Source: an uncultured Clostridia bacterium
GTDB taxonomy: Bacteria > Bacillota > Clostridia > Christensenellales > UBA1242
Assembly: GCA_944377165.1 (NCBI GenBank)
Contig: CALWEJ010000006.1
Span: forward strand, 1-64,000
DNA: 64,000 nucleotides
Direction: 5' to 3'
The notes under the pieces were generated by a model. That model was not told the DNA's origin, did not search any database, and saw nothing but the letters and a program-made list of their open reading frames with translations. Positions 48,035 to 54,667 of this stretch are shown in pieces. Both the position numbers and the translations under genes were made by a program. Each line of letters starts with the position of its first letter. The stretch's first letter is position 1.

Positions 48035-48589
48035 CTAAATACTTGAGTTAAGTTCTAAATGTTTATCTACACCTAGCATTTTGTATATATCATTAATAAT
48101 TTCAATATGTACATCTCTTAGTTCTCTATTTGCTGATACATAGTCTAAGATTTCAATAGTCTCGGCAACTAGTTTCTTCCTTTTTCCGATTGGAAAATTG
48201 TACATATCGGTTAAGTTTGCCATTCTGTCGCAAAGTTTTACAAGTAGCGCATAAGTTGACATAATTGCCATACGCGTCTTTAGATAATTCGCCTTGCCCA
48301 TAAAGTGCGACAAAGAGTCTGCCGTAGTTAACTCTATAACTATACTTGCGACCATCTCTCCGAAATTGTCACATAATTCGCGATATGAAGTATATGTGTC
48401 TTCAAGTGTGTCGTGTAATAGTGCTGCAGCTACAAGCTCATCTATGTTTTTTGAATACGGCTTATACTGTTTTACTAACTTAGCAACCAAAATAGGATGA
48501 ACAATATACGGAGTCATTCCGTCCGCGCGAAATTGTCCTGCGTGTTTTTTTGTTGCGAATTCTAGCACATTATCATAGTCTAAATTCAT
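48035..48589 (-). CDS. HD-domain protein, RelA/SpoT hydrolase-like
   Basis: A 184-residue stand-alone HD protein like the hydrolase half of RSH enzymes and Mesh1-type ppGpp hydrolases. Key residues are HAGQFRADGMTPYIVHPILVA (His about 15 and 31), LLHDTLEDT (HD about 57-58, then ED) and KLCDRMANL (Asp about 118), all in family order. It may degrade (p)ppGpp or a related nucleotide. It lies 3 bp after the FakA-type small gene and probably shares its transcript. The ribosome site is AAAGG. Confidence 0.82.
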   Translation of the reverse strand: MNLDYDNVLEFATKKHAGQFRADGMTPYIVHPILVAKLVKQYKPYSKNIDELVAAALLHDTLEDTYTSYRELCDNFGEMVASIVIELTTADSLSHFMGKANYLKTRMAIMSTYALLVKLCDRMANLTDMYNFPIGKRKKLVAETIEILDYVSANRELRDVHIEIINDIYKMLGVDKHLELNSSI

Positions 48590-48592
48590 AGG

Positions 48593-48844
48593 CTAACCTT
48601 TAAGTCCGCGTGATTGCCTGTCCATATCTTCAACCACTATATCGCAAATTTCGCCTAGACTAGCGCAATATTTAAGTACGTCCCACGGTTCGTTAGTATG
48701 GAAATGGATTTTAATAAGTTCACTGTCGCCAACAGCAATTAAGCAGTCCCCTTTAAAATTCTTTAAAAAGTAATCTCTAATCTTGTCCTCATCTAGACCT
48801 TTACCTTCAATAAGTAGTTGTGTATCATAACGAAATTCAATCAT
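48593..48844 (-). CDS. Solo FakA/DAK-type domain protein
   Basis: An 83-residue protein that corresponds to the middle/C-terminal domain of the fatty-acid kinase subunit FakA (YloV). It has the pattern YDTQLLIEGKG...DCLIAVGDSELIKIHFHTNEPWDVLKYCASLGEI and a final IVVEDMDRQS. The kinase DAK2 domain is absent. The ATG follows GGGAG. It may be a small sensor or partner, but no function is established. It immediately precedes the ppGpp-hydrolase-like gene. Confidence 0.75.
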   Translation of the reverse strand: MIEFRYDTQLLIEGKGLDEDKIRDYFLKNFKGDCLIAVGDSELIKIHFHTNEPWDVLKYCASLGEICDIVVEDMDRQSRGLKG

Positions 48845-48915
48845 AATTTTCTCCCTTTGTGCTATATTATGCCAGAAAAATTTTAAAATGTAAAGTTTTT
48901 AAAGCTAAATTGTAT

Positions 48916-49746
48916 TTAAAGACCTAATCTGTTTATTCCAAAAGTTATATCTTCTTCGTTTACTTCAGGTAATTCAAAGTTATCTACTCCATATCTTTGT
49001 ATATTTCTTGCTAAAGTATCAATGTCAATAGGTTTAGGCACTATTTTATTATCGTCTTCACCTGTTGAATAATATCCATTTTTTATATTAACATCAACTA
49101 TTCCTAGTGTCCTTGATTTTTTCTTAACAAATTTTCGAGTTGTTGGATTATAAAATCCTTTATCGTCTTTTATATCAAAGATAAAGTCTTTGCCATTTCC
49201 TGTAAGAAGGGTACAATTATCCACTGTAGATTCAGCCATAATATAACAATCATTAGTAGGTACATAGGTTTGTAAATGTTCTAAATATTCAACTTTCATA
49301 GGCGGATTGCACGCCATTAATTCGCCTTTATATCTCACAGTTTGCGGAGAAGTATAATCATTTACCAAGTCTGAAACTTTTTTATAGAATTTTTCTTTTT
49401 CACTTTCGGTCATTATCTTGTGCATAAAGCAGTTATCTCTTATAAAATCACAACAGTTTTTAGAATGTTTGTTTTCATTATAAACGGCTTCAGTCACATA
49501 CATTCTTATTTTGTCCTTTTTAAACAAAAGATATAAATAACACATACCTCTTGTGTGCAAACGCAAAAGTGGGTCATTGCAATTCTTAAGGTCCAAAAAT
49601 TTTGTGAAATTAAAATTATCAGGCAATTCTTTATAAGTAAATTCTATTCCATTATTTTTTACATAACTTTTTAGCATAACGTCTAAATACAAAAATGCAC
49701 GTAAAATATTAGAGTCTATTGAAATATATTTTTTATTATTTGCCAT
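48916..49746 (-). CDS. PIN-domain protein, possible toxin
   Basis: A 276-residue protein with PIN-nuclease landmarks: D11 in ISIDSNILRAFL, Glu in VTEAVYNENKHS (about 105-110) and the Asp-rich C-terminal part of the site in TNDCYIMAESTVDNCTLLTGNGKDF (about 167-190). PIN proteins are Mg-dependent ribonucleases, often toxins. A C-terminal extension of about 85 residues is not recognised. The ATG overlaps the end of a 65-residue charged protein by 11 nt, the spacing of toxin-antitoxin pairs. At 276 residues it is twice the length of a VapC, so a housekeeping or defence RNase is also possible. Confidence 0.65.
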   Translation of the reverse strand: MANNKKYISIDSNILRAFLYLDVMLKSYVKNNGIEFTYKELPDNFNFTKFLDLKNCNDPLLRLHTRGMCYLYLLFKKDKIRMYVTEAVYNENKHSKNCCDFIRDNCFMHKIMTESEKEKFYKKVSDLVNDYTSPQTVRYKGELMACNPPMKVEYLEHLQTYVPTNDCYIMAESTVDNCTLLTGNGKDFIFDIKDDKGFYNPTTRKFVKKKSRTLGIVDVNIKNGYYSTGEDDNKIVPKPIDIDTLARNIQRYGVDNFELPEVNEEDITFGINRLGL

Positions 49747-49933
49747 TTTTGCCTCCGCGCGTTTTGCATTTGTTTTTAATGATAAAATTTTGATAGTCTT
49801 CTATTAGTTCTTTTCTATCTTTCTTTATTAATTCTTCTTTAACTGCTTTATCGTTTTCTTTAAATTCTTCCACTAATTCACTGTATATTTTGTCCATATC
49901 TTCTTTTGACATCTTAACCAATTTCTTTTCCAT
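49736..49933 (-). CDS. Small charged protein overlapping the PIN gene (antitoxin candidate)
   Basis: A 65-residue, highly charged, helical protein (KMSKEDMDKIYSELVEEFKEN, then EELIKKDRKELIEDYQNFI). It has a strong ribosome site (AGGAGGG). The 11-nt overlap with the PIN gene implies coupled translation. No DNA-binding motif is obvious and no family is recognised. The antitoxin role rests on gene order only. Confidence 0.55.
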   Translation of the reverse strand: MEKKLVKMSKEDMDKIYSELVEEFKENDKAVKEELIKKDRKELIEDYQNFIIKNKCKTRGGKNGK

Positions 49934-50014
49934 TTTCCCTCCTATTTTTCTTTTACATCTATATATTTTAATAAATTAGAATGTTTGATTCAATATTTAA
50001 TTTTAATTATTTAG

Positions 50015-50608
50015 TTATATTTGTTGCTCGACATAATCATTCGCTATCTCTAAAAATTTTGCTTGTTTTTCACTATTAGTTATTATTCTAACTTTTCCGT
50101 AATCATAAGCTTTTAAATTATTTATAATACCTTTTATAATTTCTTCATCTTGAACAGCTAAGTAAATTGACAATTCAATATTATGTTTTTTTAATATCTC
50201 GCTAAGTACTTCTACTGCTCTAAATTCGGTATATACTTTTGCCCCTGAGTAATTAACATTCTCAAAAGTATGTATTCCTGCTTTGATTAAGTCAAAAGTG
50301 ACTTCTTTATGATTTTCGTCGAATTTCTTTATCTTAACCTTATCCAAAATCTTCTTAATGATTTTAGAAGCTAAATATGTATCTATCATATTTTGTCTTA
50401 CATCTTGCGTCTTTGAGTGTTTTATAGTTCGAGATATTCTATCTACATTTTTTTGAGTAATTAAAAGGTCACAATATACCGTCTTACTATCCGTATTAGC
50501 TATTAAATCATTTGATTTTACCTTCTCTAAATCTTCTCTACTTGTTATAGAAATAAAATCAATAACATTGTTCCCCAGCAACAACACTTTCTTATTATTC
50601 TTTTCCAT
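50015..50608 (-). CDS. Unknown-family protein, copy 1 (leaderless)
   Basis: A 197-residue protein of a family I do not recognise. It looks alpha/beta: an N-terminal strand (KKVLLLGNNVIDFISI), a central helix block (ASKIIKKILDKVKIKKFDE), a strand (IELSIYLAVQ) and a C-terminal strand-helix (KVRIITNSEKQAKFLEIANDYV). The protein encoded at 53439-54107 aligns along this whole architecture. The ATG has no ribosome site and lies 6 nt after a TAAAAT -10 box, so the mRNA is probably leaderless. It precedes the 65-residue and PIN genes on the same strand by 81 bp. Confidence 0.65.
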   Translation of the reverse strand: MEKNNKKVLLLGNNVIDFISITSREDLEKVKSNDLIANTDSKTVYCDLLITQKNVDRISRTIKHSKTQDVRQNMIDTYLASKIIKKILDKVKIKKFDENHKEVTFDLIKAGIHTFENVNYSGAKVYTEFRAVEVLSEILKKHNIELSIYLAVQDEEIIKGIINNLKAYDYGKVRIITNSEKQAKFLEIANDYVEQQI

Positions 50609-50614
50609 AATCTT

Positions 50615-50643
50615 ATTTTAACACTAAACAACATTTTTTGCAA
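50615..50643 (-). promoter_or_regulatory. Leaderless promoter of the copy-1 gene
   Basis: TTGCAA (50638-50643), 17-nt spacer, TAAAAT (50615-50620). Only 6 nt separate the -10 box from the ATG. Confidence 0.75.
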
Positions 50644-50792
50644 TAGCAAAATATTAATTCCTTGACAATATTAATCAATAACTTTAAAATTATTTTTGTT
50701 ATATCTTTTAATGGATTAAAAATTCATTTAGATAAAAAGTGGGAATCTTGTCACAATTTTATTCTTTTAGCACTTTACTAATCGCAAAGATT

Positions 50793-50848
50793 GCTTTTAC
50801 GAATAATTGTTCCTCTCCCTACAATATGATGCCATATTGCAGGGTTAA
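50793..50848 (+). repeat. Hairpin element, copy A
   Basis: A GCTTTTACGAATAATTG-TTCCT segment leads into a hairpin at 50817-50844 with arms CCCT...CAATATG and CATATTG...AGGG. It is similar to the element at 50931-50985 in both the leading segment and the CCCTAC...TGCAGGG frame. Confidence 0.6.
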
Positions 50849-50850
50849 AA

Positions 50851-50887
50851 GTTGCGACGTGCGGGTATGGCGAAACGGCAAACGCGC
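50851..50887 (+). pseudogene. Truncated tRNA-Leu(CAG) copy, 5' half
   Basis: 27 nt (50861-50887) are identical to the 5' half of the intact tRNA-Leu at 51144-51170. The preceding 10 nt also match with one mismatch. The similarity stops before the anticodon arm, so no functional tRNA can form. Confidence 0.88.
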
Positions 50888-50930
50888 GCGTCATAATGCG
50901 TCTTTATGTCAATTTGCTTAACGCAAATTT

Positions 50931-50985
50931 GACCTTTTAGGCGATTATTCCTTCACCCTACTTCGACTTCGTCTTGCAGGGAACC
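50931..50985 (+). repeat. Hairpin element, copy B
   Basis: A CCTTTTAGGCGATTATTCCTT segment is followed by a CCCTAC...GCAGGG frame at 50956-50981. The inner loop differs from copy A (GAC-TTC-GTC hairpin), so the sequence varies while the outer pairing is kept. Confidence 0.55.
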
Positions 50986-51143
50986 CATTAGTGAATCTAG
51001 CGCTTACTTTACTTTGTTTTATCTTAATATATAAAATCTATCTCACGAAAACTTGTTTGAGTGAGAATAAGGAGCAACCGATTACAAGGCATTAATTTAC
51101 AAATATACCTTTGTAAATTATGCTATAAAGCGAGTTGCAACGT

Positions 51144-51229
51144 GCGGGTATGGCGAAACGGCAAACGCGCTAGATTCAGGTTCTAGTGAGAGTACTCTCG
51201 TGCAGGTTCAAATCCTGTTATCCGCACCA
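51144..51229 (+). tRNA. tRNA-Leu (CAG)
   Basis: The acceptor stem is GCGGGTA / TATCCGC with discriminator A and an encoded CCA (51227-51229). The anticodon stem CTAGA / TCTAG holds loop TTCAGGT, with anticodon CAG at 51177-51179. A long class II variable arm (GAGAGTACTCTC) and a TPsiC arm with GGTTCAAATCC confirm Leu type. Its 5' half is duplicated 283 bp upstream. Confidence 0.95.
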
Positions 51230-51472
51230 ACATATTATTTTAATTGATATATTCATTTTAATATTATGTAAATTTCATTGTTCGAGTTTACACACATAAT
51301 TAAAACATCTTCCATTAGTTTATATCTAAAAAATTTGTAAATATTCTAAATTTATTGAACATTTTCTATAAACTATAATTAAATAAAAAAATAATACTAC
51401 TTTTATTATTTACAAATAAAAATTTTTATGCTATTATATCTTGGTTGATTACAGTTAACAATCTAATAATAT

Positions 51473-51560
51473 GGAGAGTTGTCAGAGAGGTCGATTGTGC
51501 CGCTCTCGAAAAGCGGTAAGGTGAAAGCCTTCGGCGGTTCGAATCCGCCACTCTCCGCCA
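51473..51560 (+). tRNA. tRNA-Ser (CGA)
   Basis: The acceptor stem is GGAGAGT / ACTCTCC with discriminator G and an encoded CCA (51558-51560). The anticodon stem CCGCT / AGCGG holds loop CTCGAAA, with anticodon CGA at 51507-51509. A long variable arm is present and the TPsiC arm reads GGTTCGAATCC. Confidence 0.96.
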
Positions 51561-51615
51561 TTGATTTTTAAAGTAGCAAATGTCTTTTAGTACATTTTCG
51601 TAATGGGAGAAAAAT

Positions 51616-52413
51616 ATGTTAAACATAACATTTAACGTAGATGATGATATTATGGCAAAAAGTATGATATCAAAAAGTATTATGCCAAAAGAATTTGCTC
51701 ATTATTTATGGGATAAATATAAAACTTCTTATTCTCTATTGATAAATAATATAAATTCTAATGAAATTAATAAAGATATAATTTACGAATTACAGCAACA
51801 GAGTTTTTTTAAACATAATCGTGAAATTGCTAAAGAAAACTTAAAAAGGATAAAAAGTAATTGGTACAAAAATTGTAATAGAATAAACTCTTTTCTGAAT
51901 AAAATATTAAAGAAAGAAATTCATCTTGATTTGACCGCTTTCATAGTTCCTCCATCGCTAAATATGGGAAGAAATATTTGGGAAAATCAATTTATTTGGG
52001 GTCACGAAAACGGATTACTTGATGAGAGCTATGATTTAGTGTATCTTGTTCACGAATCTCTACATTCATATTTCAAAAAGAATTCACTAACACATACAAT
52101 TATTGAAAACATAGCAGACATTGAATTGGCACAATATTTAAACAATACACATTATGAGGTGCACTCTGATTTAAAGTCGATTCATATTAAAATTTTACCT
52201 TTTTGGAATATATACTTGAACAAAAATGAAGAAGATATCGTAAGAGAAAATAAAATTAATAACATAACTTATAATCTAAAAGATTTTGACAAATATAAAA
52301 CCAAAATAAAAGATTTGAATATAGATGATTTCGTTAGTTTTTTGAATAAATTAAATTTAGACGATTTAATAAATATAAATTGTTTATATTCAATTCATTT
52401 AAAAAATATATAG
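51616..52413 (+). CDS. Putative zinc metallopeptidase (HESLH)
   Basis: A 265-residue protein with a zincin motif, H146-E147-S-L-H150 in VYLVHESLHSYF, and a candidate third ligand E164 in IIENIADIELA. The motif sits on a hydrophobic helix, as in gluzincin-like enzymes. There is no signal peptide, so it would act in the cytoplasm. The family is not recognised. The N-terminal 100 residues are helical and charged. The start has GGGAG 7 nt upstream. The gene is much more AT-rich than core genes and begins 56 bp after tRNA-Ser, a common site for acquired genes. A toxin or stress peptidase is possible. Confidence 0.62.
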   Translation: MLNITFNVDDDIMAKSMISKSIMPKEFAHYLWDKYKTSYSLLINNINSNEINKDIIYELQQQSFFKHNREIAKENLKRIKSNWYKNCNRINSFLNKILKKEIHLDLTAFIVPPSLNMGRNIWENQFIWGHENGLLDESYDLVYLVHESLHSYFKKNSLTHTIIENIADIELAQYLNNTHYEVHSDLKSIHIKILPFWNIYLNKNEEDIVRENKINNITYNLKDFDKYKTKIKDLNIDDFVSFLNKLNLDDLININCLYSIHLKNI

Positions 52414-52478
52414 GAATATTTAAATATTTCAACTCCACCAATATTAAAAATGCTTTATATTGTATATATTTCATTGTT

Positions 52479-52502
52479 AAAATACAATATAATGTATTTT
52501 TT
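52479..52502 (+). terminator. Weak terminator after the metallopeptidase gene
   Basis: The 7-bp stem AAAATAC / GTATTTT with an 8-nt loop is followed by TT. It is purely A/T-rich apart from one pair. Confidence 0.45.
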
Positions 52503-52589
52503 ATAGTTATTATTATTTTAAATTAAATGTTTTTACCTAATATTGACTTTTGTTATTAAGTATTATATAATTCAAATATGGAGGAAAAA

Positions 52590-52943
52590 ATGAAAGAAAG
52601 TTTTGTCAAAAGTCTTACAAAAGATCAAGTAAGTAAAATATTTAATGACATATTCCCTAATCAAATTTATGTTGGAACAGAAAATTCTTCTAACGATTTT
52701 ATTGCTAAATATGATGAATCAACCGATTGTTTAACTGTTGAAGCTTGGGATTTTCCTTGTTTTTGGAACATTCAAGTAAAATTATATAATGAACATTTTG
52801 AAATACCGAAGTACAAAAATGGAAAATCTGACATTCAAGGCGAAAATCAACAAGATCGTTATAGAAAAAGTATGTATGAAATTTACGGTGAAGAATACTC
52901 AGATCTAGTTGATGTAAGTTCAGATAACATCTTTACAAAATAA
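52590..52943 (+). CDS. Hypothetical protein, 117 residues
   Basis: I do not recognise this protein. I place the start at 52590 (MKESFV) because GGAGG lies 5 nt before that ATG. The frame is open from 52578, but there the ribosome site would be inside the gene. The protein is acidic and small with several Trp and aromatic residues (LTVEAWDFPCFWNIQVKLYN), which suggests a compact alpha/beta fold, possibly an immunity-like protein. It follows the metallopeptidase gene by about 175 bp on the same strand. Confidence 0.55.
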   Translation: MKESFVKSLTKDQVSKIFNDIFPNQIYVGTENSSNDFIAKYDESTDCLTVEAWDFPCFWNIQVKLYNEHFEIPKYKNGKSDIQGENQQDRYRKSMYEIYGEEYSDLVDVSSDNIFTK

Positions 52944-53078
52944 TAATATTATAATAAAATTGTTGAAGGTCTATTGACTGAATTAAATAAATAAGTACTT
53001 TTTCTTCAACTGATATTTTAAAATTTAAATAGTTTAATACTCTACTATAAATTCTTTTAAAAATAAATTTGTTTATAT

Positions 53079-53121
53079 ACTTATTGTCTTAAAGATTATA
53101 CCTTGACAATAAGTTTTTTTT
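53079..53121 (+). terminator. Terminator on the plus strand
   Basis: A perfect 10-bp stem (ACTTATTGTC / GACAATAAGT) with a 16-nt loop is followed by eight T residues. It ends the metallopeptidase/117-residue protein transcript. Confidence 0.8.
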
Positions 53122-53295
53122 ATGTCCAATACTCTTCTCCACAAATGCAAACACATTATACCAATACTCATTAAACTTTAATAAACACAATAGACAATCA
53201 TTTTTTATTTTACTTATATAATTTGATTGTACTACTTTTATTAGAAGTAATTTTAGATTTAGTTTTTTTTAGAAAACATTATAAAATTCCTTATA

Positions 53296-53326
53296 AAAAA
53301 ATGATACTACTATCGTATCATTTTTT
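53296..53326. terminator. Bidirectional terminator
   Basis: A 12-bp stem (AAAAAATGATAC-type arms with GTATCATTTTTT) and a 7-nt loop. On the minus strand it lies about 110 bp after the copy-2 gene. Confidence 0.78.
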
Positions 53327-53438
53327 ATGAATTTATATAATATTATTAATATAAAAATTTACATAATAACCATATAAATAATAAGTATTACTAAATACTA
53401 ATTATATATTTTTTTACTTATAAATTAAACTTAATATG

Positions 53439-54107
53439 TTATTCAATTATTTTACCTTTTTCTAAATTGATTTTATTATAGTCAATATAAGAATAATCGT
53501 GCGGGCTTTCTATTAGATTATTTGACGTATCTAAATAAGTAGATATACTATCCAACGAAGATATTATTCGTACTAAGTACGGTTCTCTTGAACCAATAAA
53601 ATTATTGATATTTTTTTGTGTATATTCATTAAGGTCAGTTGTAATAAGAAAATTAATTTCAACGCTTTTATCTTTATATCTTCTAGCAATCTTTTCGATT
53701 ATATCAGGGAAAGGAATAATCTTATAAAAGTCTATAATTTTTTCTTTATCTAAACTACAAAAACTATTCATACCTTTATTAATTTCTTCTATGGTGCAAC
53801 AGTCTTCAAACTCAGTTATTTTTAATTTTTTATATATCTCTTTTAAAATTTTTGCAACAACAAAAGCTCGTATAATTGATAACTTTTTCCAATCTTCTTC
53901 AAACAAATCGGACACTTTTTTTGTTATTTCGTTATCACTATTATTAAATTCTAAAACACAATATATTGTACTATATTTATTATCTATAATACTATATTTA
54001 TTGATATCGTTAATTAGATTATTATCTGCGTTTACAATTAAAACATTATCCGAAGACGGTCTAAAATTAGGTTTTATAATACTACCTATAATATAATTAT
54101 TTTCCAT
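53439..54107 (-). CDS. Unknown-family protein, copy 2 (leaderless)
   Basis: A 222-residue protein distantly related to the 197-residue island protein at 50015-50608. Aligned blocks include NVLIVNADN / KVLLLGNNV, STIYCVLEF / KTVYCDLLI, VAKILKEIYKKLKITEFE / ASKIIKKILDKVKIKKFD, INKGMNSF / IKAGIHTF and YLVRIISS / GKVRIITN. It has a C-terminal extension of about 25 residues. Its gene lacks a ribosome site, and the ATG is 6 nt after a TAAAAT box, exactly as in copy 1. It has no PIN neighbour. The function is unknown. Confidence 0.65.
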   Translation of the reverse strand: MENNYIIGSIIKPNFRPSSDNVLIVNADNNLINDINKYSIIDNKYSTIYCVLEFNNSDNEITKKVSDLFEEDWKKLSIIRAFVVAKILKEIYKKLKITEFEDCCTIEEINKGMNSFCSLDKEKIIDFYKIIPFPDIIEKIARRYKDKSVEINFLITTDLNEYTQKNINNFIGSREPYLVRIISSLDSISTYLDTSNNLIESPHDYSYIDYNKINLEKGKIIE

Positions 54108-54113
54108 AAAAAT

Positions 54114-54142
54114 ATTTTAACATATTAGTTTACACATATCAA
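54114..54142 (-). promoter_or_regulatory. Leaderless promoter of the copy-2 gene
   Basis: TTGATA (54137-54142), 17-nt spacer, TAAAAT (54114-54119). There are 6 nt between the -10 box and the ATG. Confidence 0.78.
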
Positions 54143-54162
54143 GTTATTTCTAAAAATTACAT

Positions 54163-54195
54163 AAAAAAAACTACTTGCATTTAACGTACAAGTAG
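54163..54195 (-). terminator. Terminator after the small membrane-protein gene
   Basis: The stem CTACTTG / CAAGTAG with an 11-nt loop is followed on the minus strand by eight T residues. Confidence 0.8.
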
Positions 54196-54203
54196 CCTTT
54201 AGA

Positions 54204-54416
54204 TTACTCTTTTACAACGTAGTCTGAATCTTTTGAGCAAAGAAGTAAAATTCCGCCGATAAAATTGCAGAAAAGCAAAACACATATACTGATACCGATT
54301 GAAGGTTTACCATTCTTCATTTGGCTAAGTGCAATTCCGCCAAAAATAAGTGGTAAAATTAACCAACACCCTGAAATCATACCTAGTATAATAAAAATCT
54401 GTGCAGCAATCTTCAT
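54204..54416 (-). CDS. Small membrane protein with two helices
   Basis: A 70-residue protein with two transmembrane helices (about 4-29 and 40-61) and a short polar turn (SQMKNGKPSIG), ending in a charged tail (CSKDSDYVVKE). The pattern resembles small DUF4190/TM2-like proteins of Firmicutes, without certainty. A clear ribosome site (GGGAGG) precedes the ATG and a terminator follows. An exact Spo0A-box match lies 89 bp upstream of the start. Confidence 0.7.
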   Translation of the reverse strand: MKIAAQIFIILGMISGCWLILPLIFGGIALSQMKNGKPSIGISICVLLFCNFIGGILLLCSKDSDYVVKE

Positions 54417-54504
54417 TACAACCTCCCTAAAAATTTAAAACATAAGTTTTATAACTAACATTATAATGTAGAGATTTATTTATTGTCAATAAAATAATAC
54501 TCGT

Positions 54505-54513
54505 TTCGACAAA
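54505..54513 (-). promoter_or_regulatory. Putative Spo0A box
   Basis: TTTGTCGAA on the minus strand is an exact match to the 0A-box consensus TTTGTCRAA, 89 bp upstream of the small membrane-protein gene. It also lies between two pairing arms (ACTCGT near 54499 and ACGAGT near 54556). Confidence 0.5.
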
Positions 54514-54667
54514 TTTATAATAAAAATCTTAAATTATTATATTATTTGCCTAACGAGTATATGACAAAGGTTGTAAAATATTATATTTTGTTTTAAATTG
54601 TTTAGTGTTTAATTATTTATCCGTTTTCTTTAAAAACAATTACAAAACAATAGATTATATCTATCTA

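Larger units (their letters stand above)
50644..51143. other. Structured non-coding region upstream of tRNA-Leu
   Basis: About 500 bp without a convincing gene. It holds two related hairpin elements (see separate entries), the truncated tRNA-Leu copy, a hairpin with arms CTCAC / GTGAG near 51042-51065, and an 11-bp perfect stem (51093-51103 with 51110-51120). A 12-nt inverted match to the tRNA-Leu anticodon arm (TGAATCTAGCGC at 50992-51003 against GCGCTAGATTCA at 51167-51178) is also present. The dense folding suggests recombination debris, REP-like elements or a structured RNA. Confidence 0.6.
52944..53438. other. Gap with two terminators between convergent island genes
   Basis: No coding frame with a ribosome site is seen in these 495 bp. 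Two hairpins stand out: 53079-53121 (plus-strand terminator) and 53296-53326 (bidirectional). The rest is A/T-rich. Confidence 0.6.

Noticed and set aside
50739-50921. 60-codon open frame across hairpin A and the tRNA fragment
   Set aside because: It crosses a partial tRNA sequence and hairpin repeats and has no ribosome site, so it is unlikely to be coding.
50851-51229. Group I intron interrupting tRNA-Leu
   Set aside because: The second copy is a complete tRNA with its own 5' half, and no intron core or split 3' half follows the fragment.
51426-51626. Open frame antisense to tRNA-Ser
   Set aside because: It consists largely of the complement of the tRNA.
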